Below, in pieces: positions 27,465 through 35,703 of a stretch of 64,000 bases of DNA. The first letter of the stretch is position 1; each line of letters starts with the position of its first letter. The notes under the pieces were generated by a model. The model saw nothing but the letters and a program-made list of their open reading frames with translations, made no database searches and was not told where the DNA came from. The DNA is from Flavobacterium ginsenosidimutans (GTDB lineage Bacteria; Bacteroidota; Bacteroidia; Flavobacteriales; Flavobacteriaceae). The stretch spans positions 372,001-436,000 of the forward strand of contig NZ_QJRJ01000081.1 in the NCBI RefSeq assembly GCF_003254625.1. Direction: 5' to 3'. The translations under genes and the position numbers were made by a program.

Positions 27465-28430
27465 ATGCAAACTCTAAAATATCTTTTTTTAAGCATTTTA
27501 TTTTTTGGTATTCAAGCGAATGCTCAAAATAAAGACATATCTAAAACCTTTTATAAACATGACAAATATTTGTCTTCCGATAAATTAGAAGGTCGTTTTC
27601 CAGGAACAAAAGGCAATAATGAGGCTGCAGCATACATTCAGAAGTATTTTAAAAAATACGGTTTAAAAGAATTCCACAATTCCTATTATCAGCCTTTCAA
27701 ACTTTTTGTGAAAGAAGGAATTAATAAAATGAAATCGGATAGTGTTGCAACTCAAAATGTTTTCGGTTACATCGAAGGTTCAGATCCGAATCTTAAAAAC
27801 GAATACATTGTCATTGGCGCACATTATGATCATTGGGGCTGGGGCGGACCAAATTCAGGAAGTAAAAAGAAAGAAGCTTTTGCCATTCACAATGGAGCCG
27901 ATGATAATGCTTCTGGCGTTTCGGCATTATTGTGCATTTTGGAAGAAGTTTCTAAGATGAAAGTAAAACCAAAAAGAAGCATCATTTTTATTTCTTTTAG
28001 CGGAGAAGAAGAAGGATTGCTTGGTTCGAAATACTTTATCAATCATTTGCCAGTTCCAAAAGAAAGCGTAAAAGTAATGCTGAATATGGATATGGTTGGA
28101 AGATTAAATGATAAAAAAGAGCTTTATATGGGCGGTGCAGGAACTTTTCCGAACGGAGTTGAACTAATGAAAAAACTCCAAGCAAACAGCGGATTAAATC
28201 CAGTTATACATGCAGGAGACGTTGGAGGTTCTGATCACGTTTCTTTTTATAAAGAATCGATTTCTGCCGTAGGTTTTCATACAGGCGGACATCCGCAATA
28301 TCATACGCCTGATGACGATATTGATCTGATTAATTCAGATGGAGGAGCTTTGGTTGCAAAATACATTTACAATGCCCTCACCCAAATTGCCAATTATGAA
28401 GAAGCTTTAGTTTTCATTAAACAAAATTAA
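27465..28430 (+). CDS. M28-family zinc aminopeptidase, exported
   Basis: Exported M28 metallopeptidase (321 aa), signal ending GIQANAQ. Metal-binding motifs of the family appear in order: IGAHYDHWG, NGADDNASG, FSGEEEGLLGS, NMDMVGRLND and a late GGHPQYHTPDDD. It likely removes N-terminal residues from peptides in the periplasm. Beside glycosylasparaginase, which needs an Asn with a free alpha-amino group, an aminopeptidase that trims glycopeptides makes sense; that link is inference. It is the last gene of the locus, 19 bp after the sialidase-like gene. Confidence 0.9.
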   Translation: MQTLKYLFLSILFFGIQANAQNKDISKTFYKHDKYLSSDKLEGRFPGTKGNNEAAAYIQKYFKKYGLKEFHNSYYQPFKLFVKEGINKMKSDSVATQNVFGYIEGSDPNLKNEYIVIGAHYDHWGWGGPNSGSKKKEAFAIHNGADDNASGVSALLCILEEVSKMKVKPKRSIIFISFSGEEEGLLGSKYFINHLPVPKESVKVMLNMDMVGRLNDKKELYMGGAGTFPNGVELMKKLQANSGLNPVIHAGDVGGSDHVSFYKESISAVGFHTGGHPQYHTPDDDIDLINSDGGALVAKYIYNALTQIANYEEALVFIKQN

Positions 28431-28479
28431 AAAAGCGTTATTCAATACAAATAAGTTAAGTAGTTGAGTGAAATTATTT

Positions 28480-28587
28480 TAACACATAGAAGCATAGTTT
28501 TTAAAAACTTAAAAGTTTAAATGCACGTGCATAAATATTTTTCTCTTAGTCCTTCTTTTTAGGATAGAACCTATGTTCCTATGTGTT
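28480..28587. repeat. Intergenic inverted repeat, family C copy 1
   Basis: AACACATAGAAGCATAG at 28481 and CTATGTTCCTATGTGTT ending 28587 are inverted, imperfect arms about 73 bases apart. It sits between the convergent M28 and HxlR genes. Better copies occur at 30011 and 44301. Confidence 0.75.
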
Positions 28588-28663
28588 GAAATTAAATCCT
28601 GTACAATTTCACGAAATTAAGTTAAGTTAATTAGTTTTTTGTTGTTTGAAGAGGCGGTGTCTA

Positions 28664-29029
28664 TTAAATAGTATAGACGCCGTCTTTTACTTTAAAAGCC
28701 CACGCAGCCATTGCATCAATAACGGGTAAAAGGCCATTTCCTGCATTGCTTAGTCTATAAGTAACAAATGGAGGAACAACAGGTTTTGCCTCTCGAATAA
28801 CCAAACCATCTGCCTCAAGTTGTTTTAAATGCTGAATAAGCATTTTTTCTGTTACTGCCGGAATTGCTCTTTTCAATTCGCTGTAACGCTTATCTCCGGT
28901 CGATAAATGATATAAAATAATAGGTTTCCAGTAGCCTCCAATTTTTTCCATAACAAAAGTTACGGGACATTTTTCCAATGCATACTGCTTGTTTTCCTGA
29001 ATAGTAGAGGATTCTTTAATTGCTGTCAT
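28664..29029 (-). CDS. HxlR-family transcriptional regulator
   Basis: Small winged-helix regulator of the HxlR family (121 aa from MTAIKESS; a longer reading to 29104 would overlap the divergent promoter and adds an odd aromatic leader, so I rejected it). The conserved Cys in EKCPVTFVMEKIGGYWK and the KRYSELKRAIPAVTEKMLIQHLKQLEADGL recognition helix are visible. Such proteins often sense electrophiles or quinones through the cysteine. It is divergent from an NmrA-type reductase gene 81 bp away and probably represses both, through the inverted repeat at 29049-29070. Confidence 0.9.
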   Translation of the reverse strand: MTAIKESSTIQENKQYALEKCPVTFVMEKIGGYWKPIILYHLSTGDKRYSELKRAIPAVTEKMLIQHLKQLEADGLVIREAKPVVPPFVTYRLSNAGNGLLPVIDAMAAWAFKVKDGVYTI

Positions 29030-29044
29030 GATACATACTTTAGG

Positions 29045-29070
29045 GTAAGTACTTGTATAAAAGTAAGTAC
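29045..29070. promoter_or_regulatory. Probable HxlR operator
   Basis: GTACTT (29049-29054) and AAGTAC (29065-29070) are inverted around 10 bases, and GTAAGTAC also occurs twice as a direct repeat. It overlaps the promoter of the divergent reductase gene. Confidence 0.55.
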
Positions 29071-29083
29071 AAAGATACCTTTG
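29053..29083 (+). promoter_or_regulatory. Bacteroidetes-type promoter of the NmrA gene
   Basis: TACCTTTG at 29076-29083 matches the TAnnTTTG -7 element, with TTG 20 bases upstream as the -33 element. It overlaps the inverted repeat assigned to HxlR and lies 27 bases before the ATG. Confidence 0.6.
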
Positions 29084-29110
29084 TAATGTTAAATAAAAAA
29101 ACATTTTAAG

Positions 29111-29986
29111 ATGAAAATTATAATCTCAGGTTCATTAGGGAATATCGGAAAGCCGTTAACGGCACAATTAGTAAAATCGGGACATGATGTAACGGTTATT
29201 AGCAGTAATGCTGATCGAAAAGATGCGATCGAAAATTTAGGTGCAAAAGCAGCAATTGGGTCAGTTAGCGATGCTGATTTTCTTTCTAAAACTTTATCAG
29301 GTGCGGATGCTCTTTTTGCAATGACACCTCCAAATATGGGTGGAATAAATATTGTTAAAAACACAACAGATGCTGGTCACGCTTTCGCGAAAGCAATCCA
29401 GACAGCCAACATTAAAAGAGTAGTAATGTTAAGCAGTATTGGAGCTGATTTACCGACAGGAAACGGGCCAATTGCAGGTTTGTATAATATTGAAAAGATT
29501 TACGAGAAACTGGACACTTCAATTACATTTTTGAGAGCTGGATATTTCTACTTTAATTTCTTTAATGATATTCCGATGATAAAAGGAGCGGGGATTATGG
29601 GAGCGAATTTCCCTGCATCAAACCGTATTCCGTTAGTGCATCCAGAAGATATTGCATTTGCCGCGGCAGAAGAATTGCAGAAAACACAAGAAGGTAAAAA
29701 CATTCGTTATATTATTAGTGATGTTAAAACGCCTTCAGATATTGTAAAAACTTTTGGAGCTGCTATCGAAAAACCAGAACTTCCTTGGATTGAATTTACA
29801 GATGAACAATATTTTGGCGGAATGACACAAGCTGGAGTTCCTGAAGAAATGGCTGGTTTATATACCGAAATGGGAACAGGATTAAGAAACGAAACAATCG
29901 CTGCCGATTTCTTAAACAATGATGGAAACGTGCAAGGAAAAATCAAATTAGAAGATTTTGCAAAAGAATTTGCTTCAAAATTCTAA
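29111..29986 (+). CDS. NmrA/QorB-type NAD(P)-binding oxidoreductase
   Basis: 291-aa atypical short-chain dehydrogenase of the NmrA/QorB type. The Rossmann motif GSLGNIGKPL opens the protein, followed by VTVISSNADRKD and FAMTPPNMGG. There is no signal peptide, so it is cytoplasmic. Family members include NAD(P)H:quinone reductases and redox sensors. Divergence from an HxlR regulator, with a shared operator-like repeat, suggests induction by reactive electrophiles or quinones; the substrate is unknown. Confidence 0.85.
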   Translation: MKIIISGSLGNIGKPLTAQLVKSGHDVTVISSNADRKDAIENLGAKAAIGSVSDADFLSKTLSGADALFAMTPPNMGGINIVKNTTDAGHAFAKAIQTANIKRVVMLSSIGADLPTGNGPIAGLYNIEKIYEKLDTSITFLRAGYFYFNFFNDIPMIKGAGIMGANFPASNRIPLVHPEDIAFAAAEELQKTQEGKNIRYIISDVKTPSDIVKTFGAAIEKPELPWIEFTDEQYFGGMTQAGVPEEMAGLYTEMGTGLRNETIAADFLNNDGNVQGKIKLEDFAKEFASKF

Positions 29987-30010
29987 TCATAACCTGTTGA
30001 TTGAAATTAT

Positions 30011-30151
30011 TTTAAACATATAGAAACATAGTTTTATAAACTTAAAAAAAGGCGTTTCACTTGTTTAAAAGCAGATAGGAAACTATGTGGAATTATTTTT
30101 TTCTTCAGCATAAATTTTACGCATAAAATCTATGTTTCTATGTGTTTAAAT
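30011..30151. repeat. Intergenic inverted repeat, family C copy 2
   Basis: TTTAAACATATAGAAACATAG (left, 30011-30031) and CTATGTTTCTATGTGTTTAAA (right, from 30130) are near-perfect inverted arms about 98 bases apart. It fills most of the 300-base gap between the convergent NmrA and DUF4374 genes. Confidence 0.82.
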
Positions 30152-30187
30152 TTGATTCAGTTCAATTTCTCTTGATAAATTAAAAAA

Positions 30188-30222
30188 AACATTCCGCTTA
30201 CTAAAGATAGAAGCGGAATGTT
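30188..30222. terminator. Bidirectional terminator between convergent genes
   Basis: Arms AACATTCCGCTT and AAGCGGAATGTT, 12 bp and perfect, enclose an 11-base loop, with A runs on the left and T/A runs on the right, so it can stop transcription from both sides. Confidence 0.82.
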
Positions 30223-30286
30223 CAATTTTAAAAAAAAAATCTCAAAATGAGAGCGGTTAACGAGCTGTTTTTACAGTCGTATTTTT

Positions 30287-31615
30287 TTAGAATACCCCAA
30301 TATAGTGGTTTCCTGGTTTGTTCAATAATTTAGCGCCTTTAGTCACTTGTCCTGAAGGAATATCAATTACATAAATGTTACCATCTTTTCCAACTGGAGT
30401 AACAGCGATGTAGAAGTTGTTTCCATCAACTACAAAACCTTGATATTGACCGAAATCTAAATCAGCATCATAAGCAATTCCTTCTACCAATGCTGCAGTT
30501 TTAGCATTCAAATCAAGTCTTGCTAAGAAACCTTGCTCAGTACCTTCGTAAGTATAAACAGCATAAGCAATTCCGTTTCCAACATATCTCCAAGCATCAA
30601 TATAACTTCCTTTAACACCTAAAGCAGTATCTAAACTGAATACATAAGAGTTATCATATTCATTATTTTGGTTGATTTTTAAGATATAAGAACCTTTTTG
30701 AGTATCTCTTTGTGTTGCTTGATAGATATTTCCATCTGAAGCCACAAAACTGTTGAAACTTCTGTATCCGCTAGTGTCACCAAATCCTATAGTTGAAGTA
30801 ATCACTTTTGGATTTTCCAATGAAGGATAATCAACCACAACAGATTTAGATCCTAAACGTGTGAATGATGCTGCATTTTGTCCCGTTGCAGGATCGGTTT
30901 TACGCATCCAAGTCCCGATGATTAGTTTGTTTCCAGCTTTGTTTAAAGTTGGAGCATCTAAACGGAAAATGTGGTGTCCTTGCGCTTCTTCTTCAGCAGT
31001 CAATGGAATTTCATATTGTTTGAAAGCAGAAATTAAAGTTTGCTGCATATCTAAAGATAATACTGTCGCAACACCTCTTGTATTTTTGTATGTTTTATCT
31101 TCATTTGTGTTAACAACTGGAGTAGTTACGTTAACGGCTACACCTGTTTTGTCACCATCAAAAAGTTTTACCCATCTTGGAGAAGTTCCAGCATATTGAG
31201 AAATATTTACTTTTGTCTGAGATTCTACAAAGTTATTAGCGCCGTTTACTTTGTATGTCATGAATTCACCTCCATTAGCACCTGTATATGTGATGTTGAA
31301 AAGTGTGCTTCCATCTACAGAAGACTGCAAACGTGCTGTTCTGCTAGATTGTACAGGTACACCTTGATCATAAACATTTACAGAAAAAGTAGGATCAATT
31401 GCATTTTCTTTGCTGATAGCATAAACTCTCGTTCCGCCATTTCCGTCACCAGGTTCTGTCTGCATTAAAGCTCCAGCTACCGTAATCCAACGTCCATCTG
31501 TAACAGGATTAACAGGTTCAGTATTTTTATTGTCATCGCTGCTGCAAGCTGTAGTTAAAGCAAATGCACCAACTAGTAAACTAGATGTAAATAATTTGAA
31601 AGTGTTCTTTTTCAT
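30287..31615 (-). CDS. DUF4374 lipoprotein (XusB-like)
   Basis: 442-aa lipoprotein (Cys24 in ALTTACSSDD) of the DUF4374 family, a beta-propeller type protein. In Bacteroides the DUF4374 lipoprotein XusB works with TonB receptor XusA and a PepSY membrane protein XusC to take up ferric siderophores. The same three gene types are present here, with the receptor gene 37 bp upstream and so probably co-transcribed. It should sit on the outer membrane and hand the ligand to the receptor. Ligand identity is unknown. Repeated segments such as NGGTRVYAIS, SPRWVKLFDGDK and NIYVIDIPSG fit blades. Confidence 0.85.
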   Translation of the reverse strand: MKKNTFKLFTSSLLVGAFALTTACSSDDNKNTEPVNPVTDGRWITVAGALMQTEPGDGNGGTRVYAISKENAIDPTFSVNVYDQGVPVQSSRTARLQSSVDGSTLFNITYTGANGGEFMTYKVNGANNFVESQTKVNISQYAGTSPRWVKLFDGDKTGVAVNVTTPVVNTNEDKTYKNTRGVATVLSLDMQQTLISAFKQYEIPLTAEEEAQGHHIFRLDAPTLNKAGNKLIIGTWMRKTDPATGQNAASFTRLGSKSVVVDYPSLENPKVITSTIGFGDTSGYRSFNSFVASDGNIYQATQRDTQKGSYILKINQNNEYDNSYVFSLDTALGVKGSYIDAWRYVGNGIAYAVYTYEGTEQGFLARLDLNAKTAALVEGIAYDADLDFGQYQGFVVDGNNFYIAVTPVGKDGNIYVIDIPSGQVTKGAKLLNKPGNHYIGVF

Positions 31616-31652
31616 CTTTATTGCATTAAAAAATTAGTTATTTATTGAATGA

Positions 31653-34052
31653 TTAAAATTTATTAAGGTTGTAGTTAATTTTCAGATAAAAAGCTCTTCC
31701 CGGTTTTTGGGCAGCAAAGTTGTCGTAAACCTGTTCGTCCAAAATATTTCGGGCATCAAAACTAACAGTGAATTGTTTATTCGGAAAAACATAACTTAAA
31801 CCTAAATCCTGTGGGAATTGAGCTGAAGTTCGGTCGATTTCTAGCCATGAAGTATAAAATGGAGCAACATAGCCGCAGTAGTAATACAAATTAAGCTCTG
31901 ACTTACTCTGAATTACGTTTCTAAAGTTGTATTGAAGATTTCCGTTAACAGTGAAATACGGTTCATTTGGCAATTGTTTGTTGTAATAAGGAAGAATATT
32001 ACCGTTTGAATCGTATTTGTCCTTATAAAGAGAATTGAATTTAGAAAGATTTATTCCTCCAAAAAGTCGATTGTTGTACGAATACTGAAGCGAAGTTTCA
32101 AAACCAACTGATTGTGCTTCTCCTAAGTTTACAAAAGGTGTTGCCTGTACTGCTTCATTTAAACGAATACTTATTTGACGTACAATTTTATCTTTTGAAT
32201 TTCTTAGAAAACCATTTCCAGAAAATGTGATTTTATGATGATTAATTTCATACGGACCAAAACGAAATCCTGCATTAAAATTATTGCTTTGCTCAGGTCC
32301 TAAATTAGTATTGCCTAAAATGTTCTCGCCTGGACGCCCAAATACTTCATCTTCTGTTGGAAGCCTAATTGCTTTTTCTGCAGAAAACATCGCCATTACT
32401 TTCGGGAAAAGCGTATAAGAACCAGCTATTCCATATCCTGTAAAATTGGTGTTTTTTGATGAAACTTCAGATCCAATAGTATTCTGACCATTTTCGTTGA
32501 CAATTATAGGTTTAATTTCTGTGTTGTCTAAGTCATAATTTTTGACAAACAGACTTGCTCTTAAACGTGATTCAAAAGCTGACATTTCATAACCAAAGGA
32601 TGAAACAATTTTGGTTAAATCGCGCGTAACATCAAAATTTCTAATTAATTCGGGTTTCATTCTGTCAAGCTCATTTTGGTCAAAAATGTGAGTCATTACA
32701 TTCGCAAGAACTTTATGATTTTCATTGATAGAATAAGTTAATCCAACTCTGGTATTGAAAACATTAGCAGTTCTGTAATTTAATGTTGCAGCTCCTTGCT
32801 GCGCTCCAGTAGTCGACAAAATGGGTTCGCCGTATAAACCAATAGCTTTTTCTCCATTCCAGTTGTAATTCCATTTTACGGTATCGCTTAGAAATTCTTT
32901 TTTGTGGCTATAAACTGCAACTGCAGAGAAATCCAGTTTTTTAATCAGGAAATCTTTTTTAGCATAAGTAAGGCTGAATACATTTGCGGCATTTTCACCA
33001 TATCTTCCCTTATAAGGTTTTGTCATGTATTGACCATGTTGAATTTGGTTATAATCCTGTGATCCGTTATAACTTATTGAGAAAGTATCAGCCCAATCTA
33101 CATTAGTGAAACCTGCTTCAAGTCTTCCTCCGTATGATCTGTACATACTCTCAAATCTTTTGGTTCTAATGTATTCGTAACGTCCATTTGGTAAGATGTT
33201 ATAAACCCATCTTCCCCAAACTTCATAGTCATTATCAGAGTAATTTTGGAAAGCATTTGCTTTTACCGTAAAGCCATTTTTATCTCTGAAAGTTGCATTT
33301 ACATTAGATTGTACAGTGTTAAATGAACCGTAAGAAACAGAAGCATTTAAGCTATTTTTAGCCCCTTTTTTCAACACCACATTAATTGCACCTCCAAGTG
33401 AATCATCTGCTAAATAAGCAGGAACGACTCCTTTAAAAACCTCAATTCTTTCAATCAAAGCGGGCGGAATACTATTTAAACTGAAAGAAGCTCCATAAGT
33501 TTGAATTGGAACGCCATCGATGAAAATTCTAATAGCATTTCCAGACATTCCGTTAATATTATAGCTTACAGCAGAACCTAGACCTCCATTTTGTCTAACT
33601 CTTACACCACCAGAACGATCTAATAAATCGTTGATTTGCAGGTTTCTTTTTGCAGCTTCTTCTGTTTCAATTACATTTACTGCAAAGCCTTTGTCAATGA
33701 TTTCTTTTTTGAATGTTTTTTTCTGAATTTTAACTTCTTTCAGTGCTTTTGGGTCTGTAGCTTTTTCGAGCTGAATATTAAGTAGGAGAGAAGGACGATT
33801 AACCACAACGTTGACAGTTTTTGGTTTTGCCTCCATAGAAGAAATCTCTAAATTATAACTTCCATAAGTCAAGCCTTTTATTTCAAATTGACCGTCGTTA
33901 TCGACTACAACGAAGTTTTTTGTTCCGTTAATTTGAACTGATGCTCCGTAAGCATTTTCATTATTGGTAAAATAAACTTTCCCTGTAATTTTTCCAGTTT
34001 GAGACCAGCCAGAAAAGGTTATCATAAAAAGGAGAGCGTAAAGTATTCTCAT
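31653..34052 (-). CDS. TonB-dependent receptor (XusA-like siderophore receptor)
   Basis: 799-aa outer-membrane receptor. The signal peptide (MRILYALLFMITFSGWS) is followed by a carboxypeptidase-regulatory-like domain (about 20-100), the plug with DLLDRSGGVRVRQNGGLGS, IFIDGVPIQTYG and DDSLGGAINVVLKKG, and a 22-strand barrel. It is not SusC-like: there is no SusD partner, and its size and plug suit siderophore receptors. A possible -7 element (TAAGTTTG on the - strand, 34073-34080) lies 20 bases before the ATG. Context with DUF4374, ApbE and PepSY genes points to ferric siderophore uptake. Confidence 0.9.
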   Translation of the reverse strand: MRILYALLFMITFSGWSQTGKITGKVYFTNNENAYGASVQINGTKNFVVVDNDGQFEIKGLTYGSYNLEISSMEAKPKTVNVVVNRPSLLLNIQLEKATDPKALKEVKIQKKTFKKEIIDKGFAVNVIETEEAAKRNLQINDLLDRSGGVRVRQNGGLGSAVSYNINGMSGNAIRIFIDGVPIQTYGASFSLNSIPPALIERIEVFKGVVPAYLADDSLGGAINVVLKKGAKNSLNASVSYGSFNTVQSNVNATFRDKNGFTVKANAFQNYSDNDYEVWGRWVYNILPNGRYEYIRTKRFESMYRSYGGRLEAGFTNVDWADTFSISYNGSQDYNQIQHGQYMTKPYKGRYGENAANVFSLTYAKKDFLIKKLDFSAVAVYSHKKEFLSDTVKWNYNWNGEKAIGLYGEPILSTTGAQQGAATLNYRTANVFNTRVGLTYSINENHKVLANVMTHIFDQNELDRMKPELIRNFDVTRDLTKIVSSFGYEMSAFESRLRASLFVKNYDLDNTEIKPIIVNENGQNTIGSEVSSKNTNFTGYGIAGSYTLFPKVMAMFSAEKAIRLPTEDEVFGRPGENILGNTNLGPEQSNNFNAGFRFGPYEINHHKITFSGNGFLRNSKDKIVRQISIRLNEAVQATPFVNLGEAQSVGFETSLQYSYNNRLFGGINLSKFNSLYKDKYDSNGNILPYYNKQLPNEPYFTVNGNLQYNFRNVIQSKSELNLYYYCGYVAPFYTSWLEIDRTSAQFPQDLGLSYVFPNKQFTVSFDARNILDEQVYDNFAAQKPGRAFYLKINYNLNKF

Positions 34053-34459
34053 ATGGCAGTTTTATTGGACTGCAAACTTATATGATAATTTAAATTTAAT
34101 CTAAATAAAGCAATTAGAAGATTATTAGAATTGCGTTGTAGATTCTAATGTTTTTTTAATATTGCTTTTTGAGTTATGAATTATGAGTTGTGAGTTGTGA
34201 GTTGTGAGTTGTGAATAGGGAATTCGTATTTTGTCTTCCTGAGCGAAGTCGAAGGATACGCGTAAAGTATATAAGCATTTTTCTAATCTCGCAATCCCGA
34301 TAGCTATCGGGATTGCGAGATTATTTCATTTCAATTATCAATAATATACTTTGTGTATATCCTTCTCCCGAAACTTTGGGATCGCTAAGGAAGACAACTG
34401 AATCAACCATCAACAATTAACAATTAACCATTAACCATTAACCATTAACCATTAACAAT
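34053..34459. repeat. Repeat-filled 407-base gap between ApbE and TonB-receptor genes
   Basis: No gene is seen here. It holds the TonB-receptor promoter side (34053-34118), GAGTTGTGA tandem units near 34180-34215, a nested inverted repeat at 34233-34395, and tandem AACCATT/AACAATT units from 34404 to 34460. Confidence 0.8.
34233..34395. repeat. Nested inverted repeat with a perfect 38-bp palindrome
   Basis: Outer ends GTCTTCC and GGAAGAC are inverted, and next to them lie GAGCGAAGTCGAAGGATA and TATCCTTCTCCCG-type arms. The centre (34285-34322) is a perfect 38-bp palindrome whose halves start AATCTCGCAATCCCGATAG. Its layout is like a non-autonomous repeat element with a strong internal stem. 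Confidence 0.8.
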
Positions 34460-34460
34460 T
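34404..34460. repeat. AACCATTAAC-type tandem repeat (family D)
   Basis: Units of 6-8 bases (CAATTAA, CCATTAA) repeat at least six times just downstream of the ApbE gene. The same words recur at 35686-35708, 46903-46948 and 47029-47094. Confidence 0.75.
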
Positions 34461-35452
34461 TACAACTTATAGGAGAAGTTTTTAGATTTAATAACTTTCC
34501 CTTTATCAGTAATCATGAGACAGCTGTATTCAGGAAATTTTTGAAGTAAAAGCAAACCTTCTTTCTGGCCTAAAACCATCATAGAAGTACTCAATCCGTT
34601 GGCGGTTTCTGCATTTGGACCAAAAACGGTTACGCTACATAAACCGGTTGCAGGATAGCCAGTTGCAGGATTTATAATATGAGAATAGCGTTTTCCGTTA
34701 AAAACAACAAATTTTTCATAACTACCAGAAGTAGTCACAGCGCCTTGTTTTAGCGGAACAGTTCCAATCAATTTTTCAGGATTAAACGGATTCGTAATTC
34801 CGATTTTCCAATCGTGTCCGTTCGGTTGTTTTTCCCAAGTGCTCATATCGCCAGAACCGTTTATTATTCCAGCCTGAACACCTTTTTCGAGCATCATTTT
34901 ACGACATTTATCGGTTGCATAACCTTCGCCTAAAGCGCCAAAACCAATTTTCATTCCTTTTAATTTTAGAAAAATAGTCGATTCTGTGCTGTCTAAAATG
35001 ATATTTCTATAACCCACTTTCTCAACCGATTTTTTTATGGCTTCCGCCGAAGGCATTTCGGTCATCGAACCGTCAAATTTCCAAATACGATCTAAAGCTG
35101 CAAAACTAACGTCAAATCCGCCGTTGGTAATTTCAGAAAGTTTAATCGCTCTTTGCGTCAATTCGAAAACTTCACGATCTACTTTAATGGGTTTTATTCC
35201 TGCATTTTGATTAACCTCGGAAACTTGAGAATCGGGTTTCCAATCTGAAATTAAATTTTCAATTCGGGTAATTTCGCCAATAACTAGATCAATGTTTTGC
35301 TCAGCCGAAAGAGAATCTTTATCTACAATACTAATATCAAAACGTCCGCCCATAAGCAAAGTCGTTCTTTTTCGTAAAACTTGCGAATGTGCTGAAAAAC
35401 AGCAAGTAATTACAAATAGAAATAAAATTTTATATGATAATAATTTGTGCAT
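34460..35452 (-). CDS. ApbE-family FAD:protein FMN transferase
   Basis: 330-aa exported ApbE (signal ending CCFSAHSQ) that attaches FMN covalently to Thr/Ser of partner proteins outside the cytoplasm. Family segments are clear: RTTLLMGGRFDISI, DWKPDSQVSEVNQNAG, KIGFGALGEGYATDKC, GIINGSGDMSTWE, YSHIINPATGYPATG and NGLSTSMMVLG. Neighbours encode a PepSY-flavodoxin reductase and a DUF2271 protein carrying a TGAS motif, so a flavinylated electron-transfer chain is likely, perhaps reducing Fe(III)-siderophore. The gene is separated from its neighbours by repeat-rich gaps. Confidence 0.93.
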   Translation of the reverse strand: MHKLLSYKILFLFVITCCFSAHSQVLRKRTTLLMGGRFDISIVDKDSLSAEQNIDLVIGEITRIENLISDWKPDSQVSEVNQNAGIKPIKVDREVFELTQRAIKLSEITNGGFDVSFAALDRIWKFDGSMTEMPSAEAIKKSVEKVGYRNIILDSTESTIFLKLKGMKIGFGALGEGYATDKCRKMMLEKGVQAGIINGSGDMSTWEKQPNGHDWKIGITNPFNPEKLIGTVPLKQGAVTTSGSYEKFVVFNGKRYSHIINPATGYPATGLCSVTVFGPNAETANGLSTSMMVLGQKEGLLLLQKFPEYSCLMITDKGKVIKSKNFSYKL

Positions 35453-35466
35453 GAAAATAGTTTTAA

Positions 35467-35626
35467 AAGCTCCAGAGGAGCAAAATATTTATAGTTAATT
35501 GATTGATAATAGTTAACAAAGCTCCAGCGGAGCGACATATTTTACAACATTTGTGTCACCCCTCTGGGGCTTTGGCTGTATGTGGATCAAATCAAATCTA
35601 TAAATATGTCATCCCTTTGGGATTTG
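35467..35626. repeat. Short inverted GC-box repeats (family E)
   Basis: AAGCTCCAGAGGAGCAAAATA at 35467, AAAGCTCCAGCGGAGCGACAT at 35518, CACCCCTCTGGGGCTTTGG near 35557 and ATATGTCATCCCTTTGGGATTT near 35605 are related hairpin-forming units in both orientations. They fill the gap between the reductase and ApbE genes; I see no gene there. Confidence 0.7.
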
Positions 35627-35703
35627 TTTTAGAATTAAAAATTAAAAATTCCGGCTAGAGATCTAAAATCAACAATCCAAAATTAACCATCAACAATTAA
35701 CAA

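Noticed and set aside
29030..29104. Longer N-terminus for the HxlR regulator
   Set aside because: It would cover the operator and divergent promoter and adds an aromatic leader unlike the family.
34404..34460. Tandem short repeats as a CRISPR array
   Set aside because: Units are 6-10 bases without spacers of constant length and there are no cas genes; they are simple repeats shared with other gene ends.
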